Below are positions 51,902 through 60,703 of a stretch of DNA of 64,000 bases, piece by piece. The stretch is from Streptomyces sabulosicollis (GTDB lineage: Bacteria > Actinomycetota > Actinomycetes > Streptomycetales > Streptomycetaceae), in NCBI RefSeq assembly GCF_016103465.1, contig NZ_JAEEAP010000005.1, forward strand, positions 1-64,000. Reading direction: 5' to 3'. The notes below the pieces were generated by a model. It made no database searches, was not told where the DNA came from, and was given only the letters and a program-made list of their open reading frames with translations. Positions within the stretch are counted from its first letter, which is position 1, and each line of letters starts with the position of its first letter. Position numbers and translations under genes: made by a program.

Positions 51902-53062
51902 ATGTCACCGCGTCAGACCGCCGACACCGCCCCGGAGCGCGACGCTCTCATCACCATGGTGCGGGACTTCGCGGCGAAGGAGATCACCCCCATCGTCGAG
52001 GAACTCGACAGCACCGAGCGCTTCCCCGAGGAGATCTACGCCCGGATGGGCGAACTGGGCCTGATGGGCATCACCGTCCCCGAGCGCGACGGCGGGGCCG
52101 GTGGCCTGGTGGCCGACTACATCGCGGTGATGGAGGAGCTGTCCTACGGCTATGCCAGCGTCGCCGACCAGTGCGGCCTGGTGGAACTGGTCGGCTCACT
52201 GCTGGCCGGCTACGGCACCCAGGAGCAGAAGGACCGGTATCTCCCCGGCATCATCAGCGGCCGGACGCGCTGCGCCTACGCGCTGACCGAGCCCGGCGCC
52301 GGGTCCGACCTCGGAAGCCTGGCCACCCGCGCCCGCCGGGACGGCGCGGACTGGGTGCTGAACGGCGAGAAGATCTACATCCACAACGCACCGGTGGCCG
52401 ACGTGGCGCTGGTCCTGGCGGTCACCGACCCCGGCAAACGCAAGCGCGGCGGCATGTCGATGTTCCTGGTCGACGTGGACACTCCCGGTGTCGAACGTGG
52501 CTACCGCGAGAAGAAGATGGGCCAGAAGGCGTCCCCGGTCGGCGGTTTCGTCTTCTCCGACGTCCGGCTTCCCGCGACCGCGCTGCTCGGAGAGGAGGGC
52601 AGCGGCTTCGGCGCCGTGCTCTCGGTACTGGAGAAGGGCCGGCTGGGGATCGGCGCGCTGGCCAACGGCATCTCACGGGCCGCACTCGACACCGCGAACG
52701 AGCACGCCGTGGGCCGCCACCAGTTCGGCCGGCCGCTGTCCGACTTCCAGTCCGTGGCGTTCCAGCTCGCCGACATGGCGGTGGACCACCAGGCGGCCAG
52801 GCTGCTCCTGGAACACGCGGCCGGACTGCTGGACACCGGCCGCCCGGCGGGCCCCGCCTGCTCGATGGCCAAGTTGTTCGCCTCCGAGGCGAGCGTCCGC
52901 AACACCTCCCGGGCCGTTCAGATCCTCGGCGGCGGCGGCTACATCCGCGGTGTGCCCGCCGAGCGCCTCTACCGGGACGCCCGCATCACCACGATCTACG
53001 AAGGCACCAGCGAGGTGCAACGCCTCATCATCAGCCGCGATCTCGTGCGCCGCCGCGGGTAG
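51902..53062 (+). CDS. Acyl-CoA dehydrogenase
   Basis: A 386-aa flavoprotein with the three-domain ACAD layout: ALTEPGAGSDLGSLATRA for FAD/substrate binding, RHQFGRPLSDFQSVAFQLAD, and the C-terminal catalytic Glu in IYEGTSEVQR. It introduces an alpha-beta double bond into the acyl-CoA and passes electrons to the ETF encoded in the same operon. ATG at 51902 has TGGAGG upstream. Downstream of the CoA-transferase and upstream of the ABC importer genes, consistent with one substrate-specific pathway. Confidence 0.92.
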   Translation: MSPRQTADTAPERDALITMVRDFAAKEITPIVEELDSTERFPEEIYARMGELGLMGITVPERDGGAGGLVADYIAVMEELSYGYASVADQCGLVELVGSLLAGYGTQEQKDRYLPGIISGRTRCAYALTEPGAGSDLGSLATRARRDGADWVLNGEKIYIHNAPVADVALVLAVTDPGKRKRGGMSMFLVDVDTPGVERGYREKKMGQKASPVGGFVFSDVRLPATALLGEEGSGFGAVLSVLEKGRLGIGALANGISRAALDTANEHAVGRHQFGRPLSDFQSVAFQLADMAVDHQAARLLLEHAAGLLDTGRPAGPACSMAKLFASEASVRNTSRAVQILGGGGYIRGVPAERLYRDARITTIYEGTSEVQRLIISRDLVRRRG

Positions 53063-53121
53063 CGGGACGCCGCCACGGCCCCTGACGCGCCCGGCGGCTC
53101 GTACCAACAGGAGGACGTACC

Positions 53122-54216
53122 ATGCACCATCCCCGATCCGCCGTCATCAGCGGATCCCTGACCGCGCTGCTCGCCACGTCCCTCAGCGCCTGCGGCGCGG
53201 TGGACAGCGGATCGGCCGCGGGCGACTCCGGACGCTGCAAACCCTCCGACGTCACCCTCGTCCAGTCCGGACGGGGACTGGAGAACGAGTACTACGTAGC
53301 CGTCAACGCCGGGGCCCGTGCCTTCGCGAAGTCGCGCCATGCGCACCGGTACCAGTGGATCGCCAGCAACGGCGACTCCTCCAAGCAGCTCAGCCAGATC
53401 CAGTCGATCCTGGCCAAGGGCGGCAAGTGCGTCGTCCTGAACGTCGACCCCAATGAGTCCTCGGTGCTGCCCGCGATCGTCAAGGCGGTCGACAGGTCCG
53501 GGGCCTGGCTGGTCACCCAGTGGAACCGGCCCGACGGCCTGGCCCCGGAGAGCGAGTCCCCGCACTGGGTCGCCCATATGTCGGTCGACGGTGTTCCGCA
53601 GGGATACGAGACGGCGAAGGCCCTGTTCGAGTCGATGGGAGGAAAGGGCTCGATCGTGGCCCTCCAGGGAATCCTCGACAACGCGCCCGCTCAGGAGCGT
53701 TTCCGGGGGCTGAAGAAGGCACTCAAGGAGTACCCCGGCATCGCGCTGCTCGGCGACCAGACCGCGGGATGGGACCGCACCAAGGCACAGAACGTCACCC
53801 AGACCTATCTGACGAAGTACGGCCACAAGATAGGCGGCATCTGGGCCGCCAGCGACTCCATGGGCCTGGGCGCGCTGGGCGCGGTCAAGAACGCGGGCCG
53901 GAAGGGGAAGGTCAAGATCGCGTCGATCGACGGTCTGGCCGAAGCGGTGCACGACGTACGGGACCCGTCCACCGGCTACGTCGCCACGACCCCTTCCACC
54001 GGAGCGGCCCAGGGCGGCCTCGGGATGTCGATCGGGTACGCGGCCGCCACCGGCAGGATCAACCCCGCCGAGGAACCCCAGGGCCACCGGTCGTTCTATC
54101 TCAAGCCGCTGCCCGTCATCACCCGGGCCAACGCGTCCTCGGTTCCGTCCCCCACGGACACCACGAAGCTCGACTTCACGCATCTGTGGTCACAGAACGG
54201 CAGGCCGATCAAGTGA
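53122..54216 (+). CDS. ABC importer substrate-binding lipoprotein (RbsB-like)
   Basis: A 364-aa exported binding protein. A signal peptide ends in the lipobox LSAC, with Cys24 as the lipidated residue. The mature part is a type I periplasmic-binding fold of the sugar (ribose/galactose, Peripla_BP_4) group: YYVAVNAGARAFAKSRHAH, IQSILAKGGKCVVLNVDP, GSIVALQGILDNAPAQERF and GIWAASDSMGLGALGAVK. It captures the island's substrate outside the cell. GTGA overlap with the first permease gene. The family usually binds pentoses, hexoses or polyols, but other ligands occur. Confidence 0.9.
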   Translation: MHHPRSAVISGSLTALLATSLSACGAVDSGSAAGDSGRCKPSDVTLVQSGRGLENEYYVAVNAGARAFAKSRHAHRYQWIASNGDSSKQLSQIQSILAKGGKCVVLNVDPNESSVLPAIVKAVDRSGAWLVTQWNRPDGLAPESESPHWVAHMSVDGVPQGYETAKALFESMGGKGSIVALQGILDNAPAQERFRGLKKALKEYPGIALLGDQTAGWDRTKAQNVTQTYLTKYGHKIGGIWAASDSMGLGALGAVKNAGRKGKVKIASIDGLAEAVHDVRDPSTGYVATTPSTGAAQGGLGMSIGYAAATGRINPAEEPQGHRSFYLKPLPVITRANASSVPSPTDTTKLDFTHLWSQNGRPIK

Positions 54217-55256
54217 AGCTGACCCTCGCACCCGCCGACCACCACGATCCCCGGGCCACCGGCCGGACCGCCGGCAAGACGTCGCGACCGGTGCGGGCCG
54301 TGCTCGGCTCGAACGCCGTCCCCACGCCGGCCCTGGGTGTCCTCGCGCTCATCGCCGCCGTCATGAGCTTCGTCAACCCCTCGTTCCTCTCCCCGGGAAA
54401 CCTGGGTGCGGTGGCCGAGCAGAGCGCCGTCCCCGCGGTGCTGGCGGTCGGTCTGACCTTCGTCATCCTCATGGGGGGCATCGACCTCTCGCTCGAGGGC
54501 ACGATGGCGGCGGCATCCTTGACCACCGCCCTTCTGGTCGCCAACGACCGCAACACGATGGACCTCGGCCTATGGGCCATCGCCGCCGGATGCGCGGTCG
54601 GAGCGGCGATCGGACTGGTCGCCGGCGCCACCGTGGGGCTGCTGCGCGTCCCGTCCTTCATCGTCACCATCGGCACCTGGCAGATCGGCCTGGGCATAGC
54701 CCAACTGCTGTTCGGGGACACCCCGCCCCGGGTGGCCGACGAGTCCTTCCGCGCGCTCGCGGAGCACAGGACGGCCGGTCTCCCCGGCATCGTGTGGATC
54801 GCCCTGCTGGTCGTGGCCGTCGGATGGACGCTGCAGCGCTATACGCGCTTCGGCCGCTATGCCTACGTCATCGGCGGCAGTGAGGAGACCGCGCTGCTCT
54901 CCGGGGTCCCGGTACGCGCCTACCGGGCGGCCGCCTTCGTCCTCGCGGGCGCCACCGCGGGACTGGCCTCGGCGATGGCCACCGCCCGGTCCGGTGTCGG
55001 CGACGTCGGCGTCGGGACCGGTCTGCTGTTCACCACCATCGCCGGCGTGGTCATCGGCGGGACCCTCCTGACCGGTGGCCGCGGCGGAGTACTGCACTCA
55101 CTGGTCGGGGTGGTCGTGATGGTGGCCATCGCCAATGCCATGGTCCTGGCCGGTGTCAGCTCGTACATCCAGCAAACCGTCCAGGGAGCCGTCGTGGTGA
55201 TCGCGGCGAGCCTCACCCTGTGGCGCGCCCGGCAACGTCTGAGGGTGATCAAGTGA
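54213..55256 (+). CDS. ABC importer permease 1 (RbsC-like)
   Basis: A 347-aa inner-membrane protein with about nine transmembrane helices after a 35-residue polar N-terminus. The family segments GGIDLSLEGTMA and VPSFIVTIGTWQIGLG identify BPD_transp_2-type sugar permeases. GTG at 54213 overlaps the binding-protein stop, and its own stop overlaps the ATPase start, so the three are co-translated. A second, different permease follows the ATPase gene, so the channel is probably a heterodimer. Confidence 0.88.
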   Translation: MKLTLAPADHHDPRATGRTAGKTSRPVRAVLGSNAVPTPALGVLALIAAVMSFVNPSFLSPGNLGAVAEQSAVPAVLAVGLTFVILMGGIDLSLEGTMAAASLTTALLVANDRNTMDLGLWAIAAGCAVGAAIGLVAGATVGLLRVPSFIVTIGTWQIGLGIAQLLFGDTPPRVADESFRALAEHRTAGLPGIVWIALLVVAVGWTLQRYTRFGRYAYVIGGSEETALLSGVPVRAYRAAAFVLAGATAGLASAMATARSGVGDVGVGTGLLFTTIAGVVIGGTLLTGGRGGVLHSLVGVVVMVAIANAMVLAGVSSYIQQTVQGAVVVIAASLTLWRARQRLRVIK

Positions 55257-56770
55257 GTGACACACCGGTCATGGAACTGCGCGGGGCGACGAAGTCGTTC
55301 CCCGGTGTCCGTGCCCTGAGCGACGTCCACGTGGAGATCCGGCAGCACGAGGTGCTGGGCCTGATCGGGGAGAACGGCGCGGGCAAGTCGACGCTGCTGA
55401 AGGTCCTGTGCGGGCTGCAGCGGCTCGACTCGGGCTCCCTGCTGCTGCGCGGCTCGGAGGTCGCCTTCCAGGGAGTGGCCGACGCGAACCGCAAGGGTGT
55501 CGCGATGGTGTTCCAGGAGCAGTCCCTGCTGGAGAACATCACGGTCGCCGAGAACGTCCTGCTCGGCAACGAGGGACCGTCGGTGCGGTTCGGGCTCTAC
55601 CGGTGGTCGGACCTGAACCGGCGGGCCCAGAAGTATCTGGATCTGGTGGGCGGCTCCCTGCGCGCCGCCACACCCACCAGCCGCCTGTCCTTCGCCAAGC
55701 GACAGATGGTCGAGGTGGCCAAGGCGATCGCCTCGGGCGAACGCGGCCACCACGAACCGGTCATTCTCCTCGACGAGCCGACCTCGGTCCTGGAGCACTC
55801 CGAGATAGAGACGCTCTTCTCCATCGTCCGTGAGCTGCGCGAGCGCGCCAGCGTCGTCTTCGTGTCCCACCGCATGGAGGAGGTGCTGGCGTTCTGCGAC
55901 CGGGTCTACGTCATGCGGGACGGCGGTGTGGTCGGCGAGTGCCACCCGGCCGATGTCACCACCGACCAGCTCTTCGCCATGATGGTCGGGCAGGATCTCA
56001 GCGCCGGCTACTACCACGAGTCGGACCAGCGGCCCGCACAGTCCCGGCCGCGGCTCGAGCTGAGCAACCTCACCGGCACGACCTTCCACGACGTCTCCCT
56101 CACCATCGCGCGCGGCGAGGTGGTGAGCCTGATGGGCGTCCAGGAGAGTGGCCGGGAGGACGTGGCACGCGCCGTCTTCGGCGCCGTCCCGGTGAAGTCG
56201 GGCACCATCACGCTCGACGGACGGCGCATCAGGCCCAGGTCTCCGGCGCACGCGGTGCGGGCGGGCATCGGCTATGTGCCCTCCGAGCGCAAGGTGGACG
56301 GAGCGGTGCTCGGCATGGACGTCCGTGAGAACCTCACCCTCGCCCATCCCGGGCAGGTGAGCCGGGGCCCGCTCCTGGACCCGGCCCGCGAGCGGCGCAC
56401 GGTCCAGGAGTGGATCGGGGACCTGCGGGTGCGAACCCCCTCCCAGCACACCCCGCTGCGCGACCTGTCGGGTGGCAACCAGCAGAAGGTCGTGCTCGCC
56501 AAGTGGCTCCTGGACCCCGATCTGCGGGTGCTGGTCCTCGACACCCCCACCCGGGGGCTCGACGTCGGCGCCAAGGCGGATGTCTACGCGCTGATCCGGC
56601 GGCTCGCCGCGCGCGGCCTCGCCGTCCTGTTGCTCGCGGACACCCTGGACGAGGGGATAGCGATGAGCCACCGGGTCCTGACCATGAAGGACGGCCGCAT
56701 CACGGACGAGTTCACCTCGGGTGTGGGCTCTCGTCCGCGGCGCACCGATGTCCTCGAAAGGATGGTCTGA
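55253..56770 (+). CDS. ABC importer ATPase (RbsA/MglA-like, duplicated)
   Basis: A 505-aa protein with two fused nucleotide-binding domains. The first has an intact Walker A (GENGAGKST, about residues 39-47), a diverged signature (LSFAKRQMVEVAKA) and Walker B (VILLDEPTS). The second lacks a proper Walker A (GVQESGRED) but has the signature LSGGNQQKVVLAKW. That asymmetry is normal for RbsA/MglA. It powers uptake through the two flanking permeases. GTG at 55253 gives a GTGA overlap; the next permease starts 2 nt after its stop. Confidence 0.92.
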   Translation: MSDTPVMELRGATKSFPGVRALSDVHVEIRQHEVLGLIGENGAGKSTLLKVLCGLQRLDSGSLLLRGSEVAFQGVADANRKGVAMVFQEQSLLENITVAENVLLGNEGPSVRFGLYRWSDLNRRAQKYLDLVGGSLRAATPTSRLSFAKRQMVEVAKAIASGERGHHEPVILLDEPTSVLEHSEIETLFSIVRELRERASVVFVSHRMEEVLAFCDRVYVMRDGGVVGECHPADVTTDQLFAMMVGQDLSAGYYHESDQRPAQSRPRLELSNLTGTTFHDVSLTIARGEVVSLMGVQESGREDVARAVFGAVPVKSGTITLDGRRIRPRSPAHAVRAGIGYVPSERKVDGAVLGMDVRENLTLAHPGQVSRGPLLDPARERRTVQEWIGDLRVRTPSQHTPLRDLSGGNQQKVVLAKWLLDPDLRVLVLDTPTRGLDVGAKADVYALIRRLAARGLAVLLLADTLDEGIAMSHRVLTMKDGRITDEFTSGVGSRPRRTDVLERMV

Positions 56771-56771
56771 G

Positions 56772-57767
56772 ATGGCCACCACCTCACAGACACCGCCCCA
56801 GACGCGGACCGACACGGCGGGGCCCTCGCGGCTGAGGCGACTCCACGAAGCCGGCGCCGCCCCACTCTTCGTCCTCGCGGCGCTGGTCATCGCCGTCGGC
56901 GCCTACGACTCCTCGTTCTTCCAGGCCGCGAGCCTGATCTCGCTGCTGGAGCAGGCCGCGCCCCTGACCCTGCTCGCGGTCGGCGAGGCCCTGGTGGTGC
57001 TCACCGGACGGATCGATCTGTCGAACGCCGGTCTCGCGAGCCTCGCCGGTGTCGCCCTCGCCCACGGACTGGGGAGCTGGGGCCCTGCCGCGGTGGCCCT
57101 CGTCGTGGTCGGCGCGGCACTGTGCGGGACGCTGATCGGTGTCCTGCACATCAGCACGCAGGTGCCCTCCTTCATCATCACCCTCGGCTTCCTGGGAATC
57201 TTCGCCGGTCTTTCGCTGACCACCTCGCGGGCCGACTCGATCCTCGTCACGGACGGCTACGGCTCCATCGAGTGGATCTTCTACCGGATCTTCGGCCTGC
57301 CCATCTCCTACCTGCTGGTGCTGCTGGTGGCCCTCGCGCTGATGGCCTGGATGAAGGCGCTGCCGACCGGCCGCCGCATCCGCGCCATTGGGCTCAACGA
57401 GCGGGCCGCGGCGCACAGCGGTATCCGTACCCGCGGAATCGTCATCGCGGTCTTCACCGCCTCCGCCGCCCTGGCAGGGCTGGCCGCGGTCTTCCAGGTG
57501 GCCCGCCTGCAATCCGCCGGTGCCACCACCTCCGACGCGCTGCTGCTGCCCGCCATCGCGGCGGTCATCGTGGGCGGTACGGCCATCTCCGGAGGGATCG
57601 GCGGGGTGGGACGCACCCTGTGCGGCGCGCTGGTCATCGCGCTGCTCCGGGTCGGTCTGGACCTCGTCGGCATCAACGCGGCGTTCCAGCCCATCCTCTA
57701 CGGCGGGATCGTGATCATGGCGATCGCGGCGACCGCGAACCGACGACGGGGAGCCTCGGTCGCATGA
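56772..57767 (+). CDS. ABC importer permease 2 (RbsC-like)
   Basis: A 331-aa membrane protein with about nine helices, of the same BPD_transp_2 family as permease 1 but clearly distinct. GRIDLSNAGLASLAG and VPSFIITLGFLGIFAGLS correspond to the conserved cytosolic-loop segments. Two unlike permeases with one fused ATPase and one binding protein are found in AI-2 (Lsr) and some sugar importers. ATG at 56772 is 2 nt after the ATPase stop. Heterodimer assembly is inferred. Confidence 0.88.
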   Translation: MATTSQTPPQTRTDTAGPSRLRRLHEAGAAPLFVLAALVIAVGAYDSSFFQAASLISLLEQAAPLTLLAVGEALVVLTGRIDLSNAGLASLAGVALAHGLGSWGPAAVALVVVGAALCGTLIGVLHISTQVPSFIITLGFLGIFAGLSLTTSRADSILVTDGYGSIEWIFYRIFGLPISYLLVLLVALALMAWMKALPTGRRIRAIGLNERAAAHSGIRTRGIVIAVFTASAALAGLAAVFQVARLQSAGATTSDALLLPAIAAVIVGGTAISGGIGGVGRTLCGALVIALLRVGLDLVGINAAFQPILYGGIVIMAIAATANRRRGASVA

Positions 57768-57819
57768 CCGCTCATCGACGCGTGGCCGGACCCCGGGGAG
57801 AGACAAGGAGCCATCGACA

Positions 57820-58593
57820 GTGAACATCGTGGTCTGTGTGAAGTACGTGCCCGCCACCGCCGACCGCACGTTCAGCCCGGTCGACAACACCGTGGACCGG
57901 GCTGACGTGGACGGGATGCTCTGCGAACTCGACGAGCACGCCATCGAGGAGGCGCTGAGGATCACGGAGGCGGACGAGGGGGAGGTGACGGTGGTGACCG
58001 TCGGGCCCGAGGACGCGGCCGAAGCCATCGCCCGGGGTCTGCAGATGGGAGCGCACCGTGGTGTGCACATCGTCGACGACGCCCTGCACGGCTCCGACGC
58101 GGCGGCCACCTCACTGGTGCTGGCGGCGGCGGTCAGGAGGATCGGCTACGACCTCGTGCTGTGCGGGATGGCATCCACCGACGGCGGTATGGGTGTGGTG
58201 CCCGCGATGCTGGCCGAGCGGCTGGGGGTGCCGCAGCTGACCCTGGCGTCGAGGGTCACCGTCGAGGGCGGCACCGTCACCATCCGCCGGGAATCCAACA
58301 CCGCCACCGAATACATCGAGGCGTCCGGGCCACTGGTGCTGAGCGTGACCGACCGGAGCAACGAACCGCGCTACCCCTCGTTCAAGGGGATCATGGCGGC
58401 GAAGAGGAAGCCGGTGGACACGTGGTCACTGGCGGACCTCGGCATCGCGTCGGAGGTCGGCCTGGAGGCCGCCGGGACGAAGGTCTCCGCGTTCGCCGCC
58501 CGCCCGGCGCGCGCCGGGGGACAGATCGTGTCCGACGAGGGCGAGGGCGGAGCGCGGCTCGCCGAGTACCTCGTCGGTCAGAAGCTCGTCTGA
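57820..58593 (+). CDS. etfB: Electron transfer flavoprotein beta subunit
   Basis: A 257-aa ETF beta: NIVVCVKYVPATADRTF at the start, DEHAIEEALRI, TVGPEDAAEAIARGLQMGA (AMP-site region), CGMASTDGGMGVVPAMLAE and YPSFKGIMAAKRKP. With EtfA it accepts electrons from acyl-CoA dehydrogenases and passes them to the quinone pool. GTG at 57820 has AAGGAG 9 nt upstream. Being in the same operon as an ACAD suggests a dedicated pair rather than the housekeeping ETF. Confidence 0.92.
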   Translation: MNIVVCVKYVPATADRTFSPVDNTVDRADVDGMLCELDEHAIEEALRITEADEGEVTVVTVGPEDAAEAIARGLQMGAHRGVHIVDDALHGSDAAATSLVLAAAVRRIGYDLVLCGMASTDGGMGVVPAMLAERLGVPQLTLASRVTVEGGTVTIRRESNTATEYIEASGPLVLSVTDRSNEPRYPSFKGIMAAKRKPVDTWSLADLGIASEVGLEAAGTKVSAFAARPARAGGQIVSDEGEGGARLAEYLVGQKLV

Positions 58594-58631
58594 GCCGTCC
58601 GCAGACCCGAACCGGGAGGTCCACAAGCGCT

Positions 58632-59606
58632 ATGAGCGAGATCCTCGTCGTCGTCGACCACACCGACGGCGCCATCCGAACGACCACGGCCGAGTTGCTG
58701 ACCTGCGCGCGCCGCCTCGGCGAGCCGTCCGCGGTGTTCTTCGGAGCCGAGGCCGACGCCGCCCCCGGACAGCTGGCCGCGTACGGGGCCACCAAGGTCT
58801 ACGTCCTCGACGACGCCGCCTACCGTGACTGCCTGGTGGCGCCCAAGGCCGAGGCGCTCGCCCACCTGGTCGCCGACCGGCGGCCGGCTGCCGTGTTGAT
58901 CCCCTCGACCCTGGAGGGCAAGGAGGTCGCCGCCCGTCTGTCGATCAAGACGGATTCGGGTCTGGTGACCGACGCGATCGACATCGCGCGGGGCGACGAC
59001 GGGGCCGTTCACACCACCCAGTCGGTGTTCGGGGGCGCCTACACCACGACGGCGAGCATCACCAGGGGCACACCGATCGTGACGCTGAAGCCGAACTCCC
59101 TCACCCCGGAGAGCGCCGAAGCCGCCGCCCCGGTGGAGGTCGAGACCGTGGAAGTGGCGGTGTCCGACGCCGCGAGAGCGGCACGGATCATCGGCCGTGA
59201 GCCCCGCGAGAACATCGGCCGCCCCGATCTCGCCGACGCCTCGATCGTGGTCTCGGGAGGCCGTGGCACGGGCGGTGACTTCGATGCCGTCGAGGCGTTC
59301 GCCGACTGCCTCGGAGCCGCGGTGGGCGCCTCACGTGCCGCGGTGGACGCCGGCTGGTACCCGCACGCGTTCCAGGTCGGACAAACCGGTGTGACCGTCT
59401 CCCCGCAGCTGTACGTGGCCTCGGGCATCTCCGGTGCCATCCAGCACATCGCCGGGATGCGCTCGTCCAAGATCATCGTCGCGGTCAACAAGGACGCCGA
59501 GGCGCCGATCTTCGGCCTCGCCGACTTCGGCGTCGTCGGCGACCTGAGGCCGGTTCTCGTCCAGGCCACCACCGAGATCGACAACCGCCGGGCAGCCGGC
59601 GCCTGA
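58632..59606 (+). CDS. etfA: Electron transfer flavoprotein alpha subunit
   Basis: A 324-aa ETF alpha with an N-terminal domain I (EILVVVDHTDGAIRTTTAEL) and a C-terminal FAD domain: IVVSGGRGTGGDFDAVEAFA, AAVDAGWYPHAFQVGQTG, SPQLYVASGISGAIQHIAGM and the final IFGLADFGVVGDL. It carries the FAD of the ETF heterodimer. ATG at 58632 follows CGGGAGG and lies 38 nt after etfB. Pairing and function are clear; its dehydrogenase partner is most likely the ACAD encoded upstream. Confidence 0.92.
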   Translation: MSEILVVVDHTDGAIRTTTAELLTCARRLGEPSAVFFGAEADAAPGQLAAYGATKVYVLDDAAYRDCLVAPKAEALAHLVADRRPAAVLIPSTLEGKEVAARLSIKTDSGLVTDAIDIARGDDGAVHTTQSVFGGAYTTTASITRGTPIVTLKPNSLTPESAEAAAPVEVETVEVAVSDAARAARIIGREPRENIGRPDLADASIVVSGGRGTGGDFDAVEAFADCLGAAVGASRAAVDAGWYPHAFQVGQTGVTVSPQLYVASGISGAIQHIAGMRSSKIIVAVNKDAEAPIFGLADFGVVGDLRPVLVQATTEIDNRRAAGA

Positions 59607-59626
59607 CCACCCCTCAGGAGGTCCTC

Positions 59627-60640
59627 ATGCGGGTCAATGAGCCCCGTCCGCTGGGGCGGACATCCGTCCGCACCACCGCCATGTCCTTCGGCGCGGCCCC
59701 CATCGGCAATTTCCTGCGCCCCTTCAGTGAGTCCATGGCCACGGACATGGTGTCCCAGGCGTGGGATCTGGGAATGCGCCACTTCGACACCGCTCCGCTG
59801 TACGGCCACGGGCTCAGCGAGCACCGTCTCGGTCACGCGCTGCGCGGCTATCCGCGTGACCAGTACGTCATCTCCACCAAGGTCGGCCGACGGCTCGAGC
59901 CGGCGGCGCCCGGCACCTTCGACTCCGGCCTGTGGGTGGATCCGGCGCCCTTCGCCGCCTACTACGACTATTCCTACGACGGGATCATGCGTTCGGTGGA
60001 GGAGAGCCTCCAGCGCCTGCTCACCGATCACGTCGACATCCTGCTGGTGCACGACGTGGATCGCTACACCCATGGCGACGCCCAGCCGGAGATGTTCCGC
60101 CAGGCGGTCGAGGAGGGATTCCCCGCCCTGGTCCGGCTGCGGGAGGAAGGAGTGGTGTCGGCCATCGGATTCGGCGTCAACGAGACGGACGTGTGTCGGG
60201 AAGCGGTCCGGCGGACCGATGCCGACTGTGTGCTGCTGGCCGGCCGGTACACCCTGCTGGAGCAGGATCCGCTGGACGAACTGCTCCCCCTGTGCGAGAA
60301 GCGGGGCGTCAGCGTGATCCTGGGCGGGGTCTACAACAGCGGTGTGCTGGCCACCGGCGCCATCGAAGGGGCGAAGTTCAACTACGCCCCCGCGCCCCCG
60401 GAGGTCCTGCGGCGGACGGCGCGCATCCACGCCATCTGCCGCGCACACGACGTGGCCCTGCCCGCCGCCGCACTGGGGTTCGCCGCGGCCCACCCGGCCG
60501 TGGCGAGCGTATGCGTCGGCTCACGCACCCCCGAGCAGCAGAGCGGAAGCGCCGCGCTGTTCGGGGCCCGGATCCCCCGGCAACTGTGGGACGACCTGCG
60601 GGACGCGGGTCTTCTGCGCCCCGACGCCCCGACGCCGTAG
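59627..60640 (+). CDS. Aldo/keto reductase, D-threo-aldose 1-dehydrogenase-like
   Basis: A 337-aa aldo/keto reductase of the L-fucose/D-threo-aldose 1-dehydrogenase group. The N-terminal GRTSVRTTAMSFGAAPIGN is typical, the catalytic Asp/Tyr are in HFDTAPLYGHGLSE, Lys in ISTKVGR and His in LLVHDVDRYTHG. Such enzymes oxidise aldoses at C1 to lactones with NAD(P)+. It follows etfA by 20 nt in the operon. Together with the TIM-barrel isomerase it argues for a sugar-like or polyol-derived substrate somewhere in the pathway. Confidence 0.86.
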   Translation: MRVNEPRPLGRTSVRTTAMSFGAAPIGNFLRPFSESMATDMVSQAWDLGMRHFDTAPLYGHGLSEHRLGHALRGYPRDQYVISTKVGRRLEPAAPGTFDSGLWVDPAPFAAYYDYSYDGIMRSVEESLQRLLTDHVDILLVHDVDRYTHGDAQPEMFRQAVEEGFPALVRLREEGVVSAIGFGVNETDVCREAVRRTDADCVLLAGRYTLLEQDPLDELLPLCEKRGVSVILGGVYNSGVLATGAIEGAKFNYAPAPPEVLRRTARIHAICRAHDVALPAAALGFAAAHPAVASVCVGSRTPEQQSGSAALFGARIPRQLWDDLRDAGLLRPDAPTP

Positions 60641-60703
60641 CACGGTGTCCACCGCAGCCGGAACGGAGCCCCGACCGGCACCGAACGAACAGGCAGGAGA
60701 CGT

